A DNA stretch of 64,000 bases, taken from assembly GCA_045632305.1 (NCBI GenBank), contig JAZQWL010000010.1:1-64000 (forward strand). The letters run 5' to 3'. This stretch comes from SVTX01 sp045632305. Its GTDB lineage: Bacteria > Bacillota > Clostridia > Oscillospirales > CAG-272. Under the pieces are notes generated by a model that saw only the letters and a list, made by a program, of their open reading frames with translations, ran no database searches and was not told the origin of the DNA. Numbering within the stretch: position 1 is the stretch's first letter; every line of letters begins with the position of its first letter. The position numbers were made by a program, and so were the translations under genes. Positions 6,930 through 14,003 of the stretch are shown piece by piece.

Positions 6930-8213
6930 TTAAATAATCTTTATCGCTCCATGCTGACGGATCTGGAGAGTGAGGCAAGCGCCTTCACCGAACGCCGCGT
7001 TCATAAGGGTTGCAAAGCCCTCGGCGTCCTCCGACTTTACGTATGCCTGAATTGTGCCCGCAAAGCCGCCACCGTGAACTCTGTACGCGCCATCTCTACT
7101 GTTAAGATACGCTTCGGCAAGCGAAAGCGCAATGGAAAGCCCCTGCTCGCGAATATTTTTTACGGTATAAACGTTCTGAAGGTAGCAGAATGAGGATTTT
7201 CCCGATGCTATAACGTTTTCAAAATAAAGTGCGAGATCGCCATCCTCAAGCGCCTTTTTCTGCGCCGTTACGCGCTTGTTTTCCGAGAAAAAGTGGATAG
7301 CGCGCAAAATCGCGCGGTCTCCGAGCTTTTCGCGCAGAGCGGGAATGCTTGCTATAACGTCGGCCTCACATGTCTCTCGGAGGACGTTCTTGCCGAAATA
7401 GTGGGCAATGGATTTCATTTCGTTTGGAATGGCGGCGTAATCGTCTGTAAGGTCTGCGTGATTTCCGCCCGTGTCCACGATGCAGAGCTTGTATCCCGCC
7501 GCGGTCAGATCGAAGCTCATGGGTTCAATTTCAGGCGCGCTTGTATCCCCAAAGTCAATAGCTACGATGCCTCCGTGGGCGCAGGCAACCTGGTCCATAA
7601 GACCGCAGGGCTTACCGAAGAAATTATTTTCCGCCCATTGAGCGAGCTTTGCGATCTCGACATTGTCAATTTTGCCGCAGTTATAGAAATAATTGAGAAT
7701 ATTTCCGATCATTACCTCAAATGCCGCGGACGAGGAAAGTCCTGAGCCCTTGAGTACGTCGGACGTTACGTATGCGTCAAATCCGCCCGTCGTAAATGCG
7801 TGATCCGAAAAGCCGCGGCACATTCCCGCGATAATAGAAGCGGACGTGCCGAACATATTTGTGTCGGGGGAGGTGTATTCGCTGATATTTACCGTGATCT
7901 CATCGTAACCGCAGCTCTTTACTCTGACAAGAGAATCCTCTCTTTTTGCCGCTACGGCAATAATATCGAGATTTATCGATGCGGCTATAACACAGCCGCG
8001 GTTGTGGTCGGTGTGATTGCCTGAAAGCTCGCTTCTGCCCGAAACCGAGAAAACCGAGATCTCGCGTTCAGCCCCGTAAAGTGAGGCGAATTCGTTGATT
8101 GCTGAAATGTATCTTCGCTTTTGAAGATCGAGCTTGTCGCGTCCGTAAAGCTCGCAAAGAGTACGGTCAAGACGTCCGTCTTCAATATGGGAAATAAGAG
8201 ACGTGAGTATCAT
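6930..8213 (-). CDS. galK: Galactokinase-family GHMP kinase
   Basis: Galactokinase phosphorylates galactose at C1 in the Leloir pathway. The 427-residue protein has the three GHMP motifs: the family signature at 59-72 (GRSELSGNHTDHNRG), the ATP loop KGSGLSSSAA (155-164), and GGGFAG near 381. The catalytic Asp in MDQVACAHGG is present. The signature is unusual: the common GEHTDYN reads GNHTDHN, replacing the Glu that contacts the sugar with Asn. No galT, galE or sugar transporter is nearby. The substrate could be another hexose. It follows abrB by 16 bp. Confidence 0.85.
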   Translation of the reverse strand: MILTSLISHIEDGRLDRTLCELYGRDKLDLQKRRYISAINEFASLYGAEREISVFSVSGRSELSGNHTDHNRGCVIAASINLDIIAVAAKREDSLVRVKSCGYDEITVNISEYTSPDTNMFGTSASIIAGMCRGFSDHAFTTGGFDAYVTSDVLKGSGLSSSAAFEVMIGNILNYFYNCGKIDNVEIAKLAQWAENNFFGKPCGLMDQVACAHGGIVAIDFGDTSAPEIEPMSFDLTAAGYKLCIVDTGGNHADLTDDYAAIPNEMKSIAHYFGKNVLRETCEADVIASIPALREKLGDRAILRAIHFFSENKRVTAQKKALEDGDLALYFENVIASGKSSFCYLQNVYTVKNIREQGLSIALSLAEAYLNSRDGAYRVHGGGFAGTIQAYVKSEDAEGFATLMNAAFGEGACLTLQIRQHGAIKII

Positions 8214-8229
8214 TTTTTATCCTTCCGAA

Positions 8230-8475
8230 TTAATATTCGTTTTTGATTTTTGTAAGGCAGTCCTCACAGATGCGCTTGCCGTTGAAATATACGACGTTGT
8301 TTGCGTTGTCACAGAAAATGCACGCGGGGTGATACTTCTGAAGAACGATTCTGTTGTCATCGGCAAAGATCTCGATAGCGTCGCCGCTTGCGATCTCCAT
8401 TGACTGTCTGATATTGATGGGAAGAGTGATTCTTCCAAGCTCGTCAACCTTTCTTACTACTCCGATGGGCTTCAT
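8230..8475 (-). CDS. AbrB-family transition-state regulator with zinc-ribbon tail
   Basis: The 81-residue protein has an N-terminal swapped-hairpin DNA-binding domain (residues 1-50, KPIGVVRKVDELGRITLPI), characteristic of AbrB/SpoVT. A C-terminal CxxC...CxxC (CIFC and CEDC) could bind zinc. AbrB proteins repress post-exponential genes. AAAGGAGG lies eight bases before the start. It is the first gene of an operon with galK, a membrane protein, walJ and rlmH, and has a perfect promoter plus phased upstream repeats, so autoregulation is plausible. Confidence 0.93.
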   Translation of the reverse strand: MKPIGVVRKVDELGRITLPINIRQSMEIASGDAIEIFADDNRIVLQKYHPACIFCDNANNVVYFNGKRICEDCLTKIKNEY

Positions 8476-8514
8476 AATTATTGCCTCCTTTGATCAATTT
8501 TTTACTATACGTAT

Positions 8515-8543
8515 ATTATACCATAGCGAAATATGTCTGTCAA
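8515..8543 (-). promoter_or_regulatory. Sigma-A promoter of abrB operon
   Basis: Minus strand TTGACA (8538-8543), 17-nt spacer, TATAAT (8515-8520): perfect consensus. Confidence 0.88.
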
Positions 8544-8560
8544 CACAGAAAAATGGAAAT

Positions 8561-8590
8561 TAATGTAAAAATATGTAAAATTTTGTAAAT
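8561..8590. repeat. Three TGTAAA repeats with 10-bp period
   Basis: TGTAAA occurs at 8564, 8574 and 8584, exactly one helical turn apart, in AT-rich DNA about 20 bp upstream of the abrB -35 box and between divergent genes. This could be a multimeric regulator site, a bent UP-like element, or both. Confidence 0.5.
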
Positions 8591-8669
8591 GAAAACTTGC
8601 TCAAGCGAGGATTAAAGTGTCACCCGTCAAGTCAAGAATAATCAAAAAAATCAAAAGGAGGGCTAATTT

Positions 8670-8945
8670 ATGCTTAAGGGCGCGCAGAAGAGAATGATAG
8701 TTGTGAAAACGGCAGACAGCCGAATTTTCGAGGAGGCGTATTTTATGGTCAAGACGAACTATGATTGCGAGGAGCTTGATATGGTGGCGGAGGCGGAGCG
8801 GATAGTAGAATCCGCGATGCCAAGCGGGAAGAGGAAAAAGGGGGCGGACGGAGGAAAACGAAATCTTTTATTCGGGATTGTCGGCATGATCGTGGGCGCT
8901 GCGGTCGGAGTTCTTGCTACTTTGATTTTTGTAATTCTTATATAA
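8670..8945 (+). CDS. Small tail-anchored membrane protein
   Basis: This 91-residue protein has a soluble, acidic N-terminal half (FEEAYFMVKTNYDCEEL and AERIVESAM), a basic stretch KRKKGADGGKR (about 54-64) and one C-terminal transmembrane helix (about 66-91), so it is anchored with its N-terminus in the cytosol. AAAAGGAGGG sits eight bases before the ATG. No family was recognised. It lies directly upstream of the rnj promoter. Confidence 0.72.
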   Translation: MLKGAQKRMIVVKTADSRIFEEAYFMVKTNYDCEELDMVAEAERIVESAMPSGKRKKGADGGKRNLLFGIVGMIVGAAVGVLATLIFVILI

Positions 8946-8947
8946 CC

Positions 8948-8976
8948 TTGACAAAACGGAAATTTGGGTGTATAAT
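8948..8976 (+). promoter_or_regulatory. Sigma-A promoter of rnj
   Basis: TTGACA (8948-8953), 17-nt spacer, TATAAT (8971-8976). Transcription would start near 8983, leaving a leader of about 155 nt. Confidence 0.88.
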
Positions 8977-9011
8977 TATCTGTGATGTAAATGCATATTT
9001 ACTTAGACTTT

Positions 9012-9118
9012 TGGCCGCAGAGGTCGGCTTTATATATTTACAGTTTAAAATACACGAGTTCCGATTCTGTCGCAGAATATGGCAGAATTACGAGAGCTCT
9101 TTTCCGTGATGCGGAAAA
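9012..9118 (+). promoter_or_regulatory. Structured 5' leader of rnj
   Basis: The long leader contains three small hairpins: GCCG...CGGC (about 9013-9027), ATTCTG/CAGAAT (9064-9078) and TTTTCCG/CGGAAAA (9100-9118). The last ends just before the ribosome site AAAGGAG. Such a leader could allow feedback by RNase J on its own mRNA, as is known for E. coli RNase E; this is inference. Confidence 0.4.
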
Positions 9119-9139
9119 ACACAGAGAAAGGAGTATTTG

Positions 9140-11263
9140 ATGGCAAAATCAAATCAGTCAAAGGCAAGCGCCAGAGCGCATGAGGAAATTAAAGAAGCTC
9201 GCGCCGAGGCCAATGAATTTATGAGTGAGAGTAAGGCAAATCCCAAGGTTCCGAATTATGCCAAGACCAAAAAGGCGAGCGGTAAGAATGCGAAGCCCAA
9301 GACAGCTGATACGCCCGTAACCCCTAAGGCGGTCAATGAAAACGGTAAGGTCAAGGCGAAAACTCACGCAAGAAAAAAGAAGAGCGCTCAGCTTACAAAC
9401 GAAGCGGCGACGGCAGAAATAGATGCAATGCTCGCAAGAATTTTTGACGTGGAGCCCGAACCTTCCGCGGCAGCTCCCGTTGCTTCAAAGGGTAAAAAAG
9501 CGGCTACCGCCGTTGAAAAATACAACAAGGACAACGTATCTGTAAAGGAACGAGGCACTCGCGCCGTGAGCACGCGTCCGAAACGCGAGGTCAGTGAGAT
9601 TTCGGGAAAGGTGAAGATCATTCCCCTGGGCGGACTTAACGAGGTCGGAAAGAATATGACGGTTATCGAGTACGGAGACGATATTATCATCGTTGACTGC
9701 GGTCTCGGTTTTCCTGACGAGGAGATGCCCGGTGTTGACCTGGTAATTCCCGACACGACTTACCTTGAAGCGAACAGGGACAAAATACGCGGTCTTGTGC
9801 TTACTCACGGTCATGAGGATCATATCGGAGCTATTCCGTACGTTCTTCGCAATATCAATCCCCCGATCTACGGCACTCGCCTGACGCTCGGAATTCTTAA
9901 AAACAAGCTCAAGGAGGTATCACTCCCGAATAACCCGAAGCTCATCTGCGTGAACGCGGGAGATAATATCAAGCTCGGCAAGCTTTCGTGCGAATTTATT
10001 CACGTAAATCACTCGATTGCGGACGCCTGCGCGCTTGCTATCAGAACACCTCTTGGAATCATTCTTCATTCGGGTGACTTCAAGCTCGATCTTACGCCCA
10101 TTGACGGCGAGATCATGGATCTTACAAGACTTGGTGAGATCGGTCGCGAGGGAGTTCTGCTCCTTATGTGCGAATCCACAAACGCTCACCGTCCGGGATC
10201 CACCCCGTCCGAGAGGAAGGTAGGAGCATCGCTTGATTATCTCTTTACTATGCATAAGGACAAGAGGATCGTTATAGCGACGTTTTCCTCGAACGTTCAT
10301 CGAGTTCAGCAGATAATCGATAATTCTTACCGTCACGGACGCAAGGTTGCCATTACGGGAAGAAGTATGCTCAACGTTATCGGAGCGGCTATGGAGCTTG
10401 GCTATATGAACGTTCCTGACGGAGTTCTTATCGACCTTGCGGAGGTTAAGAAATACAGCCCCCACGAGGTAACGCTCATTACTACGGGAAGCCAGGGCGA
10501 GCCCATGAGCGCGCTTTACAGAATGGCATTCAGTGAGCACAGAGAGGTTCAGCTTGGAGCCAGTGACGTGGTTATCTTATCATCGAGCGCGATCCCCGGC
10601 AACGAAAAGCTCATAGGCAACATTGTAAACGAGCTTCTCAAGCTCGGCGCGAAGGTTATTCACGACGCGTCGGTTGAGGTACATGTTTCGGGACATGCGT
10701 GTCAGGATGAAATAAAGCTTCTTATGGCACTGACAAAGCCGAAATATTTTATGCCCGTTCACGGCGAATACAAGCATATGGCGGCAAACCGTGAGCTTGC
10801 GCTTCACATGGGCATAGAGCCGAAAAATATTTTCGTTTCGGACATCGGTAAGGTGCTTGAGATCGATAAATATGATGCCAAGTGGGGAGGTAGCGTTCAG
10901 GCAGGCAAGGTGCTGGTTGACGGCTCTGGCGTCGGAGACGTCGGAAGCGTTGTGCTTCGTGACAGAAAGCTTCTCTCTCAGGACGGACTTATCGTTATCG
11001 TTGCAAGCGTCAGTGTTGACGGCGGCTACGTTCTGGCAGGCCCTGACATAGTTTCGCGCGGCTTCGTTTACGTAAGGGATTCCGAGGATCTTATGGAGGA
11101 GATGAAGCACGTAGCGGTCGATTCCATGATGGAGAGCTTGCAGAGAACTAATAATGCGGATTGGTTCAAGATCAAAAACAAGGTCAAGGACGATATGGCG
11201 AAATTTATTTTTTCAAAAACTCGCCGCAGACCTATGATCATTCCGATCATAATGAATATTTAA
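9140..11263 (+). CDS. rnj: Ribonuclease J with long basic N-terminal extension
   Basis: RNase J is a metallo-beta-lactamase/beta-CASP nuclease with 5'-3' exo- and endonuclease activity in mRNA decay and rRNA maturation. The catalytic core starts near residue 157 (KIIPLGGLNEVGKN), with the zinc motif HGHEDH at 223-228, the beta-CASP domain after it and MPVHGEYKHM near 535-545. The core matches the usual roughly 555 residues. The first 155 residues are additional: Lys/Ala-rich, low complexity and probably disordered, a possible RNA-binding arm. The ATG at 9140 is preferred over an adjacent TTG by spacing from AAAGGAG. Confidence 0.95.
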   Translation: MAKSNQSKASARAHEEIKEARAEANEFMSESKANPKVPNYAKTKKASGKNAKPKTADTPVTPKAVNENGKVKAKTHARKKKSAQLTNEAATAEIDAMLARIFDVEPEPSAAAPVASKGKKAATAVEKYNKDNVSVKERGTRAVSTRPKREVSEISGKVKIIPLGGLNEVGKNMTVIEYGDDIIIVDCGLGFPDEEMPGVDLVIPDTTYLEANRDKIRGLVLTHGHEDHIGAIPYVLRNINPPIYGTRLTLGILKNKLKEVSLPNNPKLICVNAGDNIKLGKLSCEFIHVNHSIADACALAIRTPLGIILHSGDFKLDLTPIDGEIMDLTRLGEIGREGVLLLMCESTNAHRPGSTPSERKVGASLDYLFTMHKDKRIVIATFSSNVHRVQQIIDNSYRHGRKVAITGRSMLNVIGAAMELGYMNVPDGVLIDLAEVKKYSPHEVTLITTGSQGEPMSALYRMAFSEHREVQLGASDVVILSSSAIPGNEKLIGNIVNELLKLGAKVIHDASVEVHVSGHACQDEIKLLMALTKPKYFMPVHGEYKHMAANRELALHMGIEPKNIFVSDIGKVLEIDKYDAKWGGSVQAGKVLVDGSGVGDVGSVVLRDRKLLSQDGLIVIVASVSVDGGYVLAGPDIVSRGFVYVRDSEDLMEEMKHVAVDSMMESLQRTNNADWFKIKNKVKDDMAKFIFSKTRRRPMIIPIIMNI

Positions 11264-11456
11264 CCGCCGATCGCAGAAAAAAACTGATATATTATTAAAT
11301 AATTTGTATATAAATAATAAAAGTTTTACGATTATTCATAATCAGTTCAATATGCCTTCACTTAATCGTTGTATAATAACACATATTTGTGAAATTATAC
11401 CCAAATTGTAATTTCAGGAAAATAAAGCCCGCGTATGCGGCATGGAGGAAAATAAA

Positions 11457-13175
11457 ATGGGAAAAGGTAGCAGAAACAAGCTCGATAGAGCTCAGGCGCA
11501 GATCGACAGCCCTGAGGCATATCTTGCAGAAAGACGTAAGCTCAACAAAAAAAATCAGAAGAAGACAGGCCTTGGCGTAACGATCACATGTATCGTTCTC
11601 GTTGCTGCAATTCTTCTTTCAATCGCGTTCTTCGCGCTTAGCGCAACAGGCGTGTTCGCTCGTATGACAAACACGATCCAGACAGAAAACTTCGTAGTAA
11701 CTGAGTCCATGATGCAGTTCTTCTACAACGAGTATATTCTCAACTGGGTTAACAACAGCACAAACCAGATGTACATTATGTACGGTATGATCGATTTCTC
11801 CGGTGACCTCAGAACTCAGAAGTGCACTATTGCAGAATCCGGCACATGGTACGATTACTTTTTGGCAGGCGCTATTGATAACGCAACTATGTACCTCGAA
11901 TACGCTGAGGGTGCAAAGGCAGCAGGCTTTTCTCTCGACGACGAGGATTACAAGGAGATCAACGAGACTGTTAAGGCAATGAAGAAGGCGCTCAAGGAGA
12001 GCGGCGAGACAATTTCCGACAGATACGGTGATTCCGTTTCCGCAACAGACGTAAAGAAGTGCTATGAGCTTATCTATCTCGCATCCAAGTTCAACGATGC
12101 AAAGATGGAACAGCTTGAAGCGGCGGCTCGCGCTGACGATGCGAAGGTATTGGCATATCCTGAAGCACACAAGTCTGAATATTATTCCGCAAAGTACATT
12201 TCTTACACTATCACAGTAAGAAGCGATGACGTAAAGCTCAGAAACGAAGCTCTTCTTGAGGAAGCAAAGGCAGAGGCAAAGGCAAACGCAGAGGCGATTG
12301 CAGCTGCAAAGGATACAGAGGCATTCTTCGAGCTTATCAAGGAACACCTTGCAAAGGTTGAAGAAACAACAACTTCCACAGAGGGCGCAACAACTGCAGC
12401 GGCTACAACCGCAAAGGAACCCAAGTACGAGGATTACACGAAGGAAGCTACTTACGGTGAATCCAGCGATCTTGAAAAGTGGCTCTTCGTTGAAACAGCT
12501 CAGGAAAACGACGCTAAGGTTATTGAAGAAAGCTCCACCGAAAACAAGAAGGCATCCGACGGTACAACAAAGAAGGTTGACGTATACAAGTACACAGCAT
12601 ACATGGTAATCAGCCCCAAGGCGCTTGACACAGACCTCACACTCAAGCTCGGTTACATCATTTCTTCCGATAAGGCAATTGTCGAAGAGCTCAGAGCAGC
12701 ATTCCTCGCAGGCGATACAAAGACAGCTGCAGCTCTCGATGAGATCGGCCAGGCGAAGTTCAAGGAGCTTAGCGAGGCAGGAAGCACGATCCAGCTCGGA
12801 TCCGGCTCAAGTAAGAATGCTAAGTCCGACTCCTTCAAGACGTCCTACAAGGAATTTGACGCATGGCTCAATTCTCAGGATAGAAAGCCCGGAGACCTTT
12901 CCGATGTTATCACGATTGCTCCTACTAAGGATGGCGCTACAACTTATTACATCGTAGGTTATTTTGAAGATACATCCGATCCCGTATGGAAGGCACAGGC
13001 CATCGGCGCTATCGTTGGCGAAGGTATGGATGAGTGGTACAAGGGCGTTGACGGCAACGGCGGTCAGCTTGCTTTGACACCCATCGAAAAGAACGAGCGC
13101 TCTCTTAAGGGTATCAACGTTTCCAAGTATTTCCTTAATCTTGCTTATAATTTGATGGCAGGAATGAATGCCTGA
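11457..13175 (+). CDS. Membrane-anchored SurA-like (foldase-type) extracytoplasmic protein
   Basis: The 572-residue protein has a basic cytosolic start (MGKGSRNKLDRAQ), one membrane helix (about 39-66) and a large outside domain. The part after the helix (TENFVVTESMMQFFYNEY) resembles SurA/PrsA-type chaperone N-domains. A Thr/Ala-rich linker lies near 308-325. I see no clear parvulin isomerase motif, so it may be a chaperone-only relative. The second ATG is chosen because GGAGG lies eight bases before it. Codons lean to GCA, ACA and CTC, unlike rnj (GCG, ACG, CTT), which suggests high expression. Confidence 0.7.
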   Translation: MGKGSRNKLDRAQAQIDSPEAYLAERRKLNKKNQKKTGLGVTITCIVLVAAILLSIAFFALSATGVFARMTNTIQTENFVVTESMMQFFYNEYILNWVNNSTNQMYIMYGMIDFSGDLRTQKCTIAESGTWYDYFLAGAIDNATMYLEYAEGAKAAGFSLDDEDYKEINETVKAMKKALKESGETISDRYGDSVSATDVKKCYELIYLASKFNDAKMEQLEAAARADDAKVLAYPEAHKSEYYSAKYISYTITVRSDDVKLRNEALLEEAKAEAKANAEAIAAAKDTEAFFELIKEHLAKVEETTTSTEGATTAAATTAKEPKYEDYTKEATYGESSDLEKWLFVETAQENDAKVIEESSTENKKASDGTTKKVDVYKYTAYMVISPKALDTDLTLKLGYIISSDKAIVEELRAAFLAGDTKTAAALDEIGQAKFKELSEAGSTIQLGSGSSKNAKSDSFKTSYKEFDAWLNSQDRKPGDLSDVITIAPTKDGATTYYIVGYFEDTSDPVWKAQAIGAIVGEGMDEWYKGVDGNGGQLALTPIEKNERSLKGINVSKYFLNLAYNLMAGMNA

Positions 13176-13195
13176 AAATGACATAAACAACAACG

Positions 13196-13223
13196 AAATG
13201 GCGGGAAATATTCCTGCCATTTT
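13196..13223 (+). terminator. Terminator after the SurA-like gene
   Basis: Stem AAATGGCGGGAA / TTCCTGCCATTT with loop ATA, ending in a short T run. Confidence 0.75.
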
Positions 13224-13281
13224 GCTCGATTTGAACATATAATAAAAAAGAAAGTTCCAAGACCCGAAAGGAGTATTTAAA

Positions 13282-13968
13282 GTGATACTTGAATCAAAGG
13301 AAACTACCGTCGCGTACAGATGTCCCGACTGCGGTGTGGGTATCATGAGCATCGTCGGTCTTTTCACTCTTTCCGCAGACATGATAAAGCTTAAGTGCTC
13401 ATCCTGTGGCAAAAGTGAAATGAGCGTGGTGTACGACAAGGCGAACAATACCGTTCGTCTCTCCATCCCCTGCATCTTTTGCGGAAAGCCACACACGTAT
13501 AACGTAAGCACCACATTGTTCTTCAATAAGGAATTTCTGGCGCTCCAATGCCCGTACTCGAATATCGATATCGGATTTATCGGGGAGAGCAATAACGTCA
13601 AGGCGGCGCTTGCCGAGAATGAGCTTGAGCTTGTGCGCCTCATGGAGGAAAACGGAATAGCATCACTTTCGGATATTCAAAAGGAAAACAAGGTCGACCT
13701 TCCCGATACCCAGCTTATGGATATCATCCTTTATATTATTAAAGACGTTGATGCGGAAGGAAAAATATACTGCAAGTGCCATCCGTCGGGACATCCCCCG
13801 ATTTCTGACGGTGAGCTTGACAGAGAAGAGGAGCTCTACGACGTAGAGCTTGCAGAAAACGGTATTGTGATCACGTGCAGAGAATGTGGCGCGTCAAGGA
13901 CTATCCCTACGGACTCCTTGCTTGCGGCAAACGCATTCCTCAATATTGATTCCATTACCCTCGAATAA
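13282..13968 (+). CDS. Cysteine-rich, multi-zinc-ribbon protein of unknown function
   Basis: The 228-residue protein starts at GTG, nine bases after AAAGGAG. It has CxxC pairs at CPDC, CSSC and CIFC in the N-terminal third, CKC in the middle and CREC near the C-terminus, so it probably binds several zinc ions. A central helical part (about 105-160) separates the two cysteine regions. It has no signal peptide and is likely cytosolic. It lies 35 bp before a secreted-protein gene and may share its transcript. I do not recognise the family. Confidence 0.75.
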   Translation: MILESKETTVAYRCPDCGVGIMSIVGLFTLSADMIKLKCSSCGKSEMSVVYDKANNTVRLSIPCIFCGKPHTYNVSTTLFFNKEFLALQCPYSNIDIGFIGESNNVKAALAENELELVRLMEENGIASLSDIQKENKVDLPDTQLMDIILYIIKDVDAEGKIYCKCHPSGHPPISDGELDREEELYDVELAENGIVITCRECGASRTIPTDSLLAANAFLNIDSITLE

Positions 13969-14003
13969 ATCGTAAATTACCTATTGTTTAAAGGAGAAAT
14001 AAA

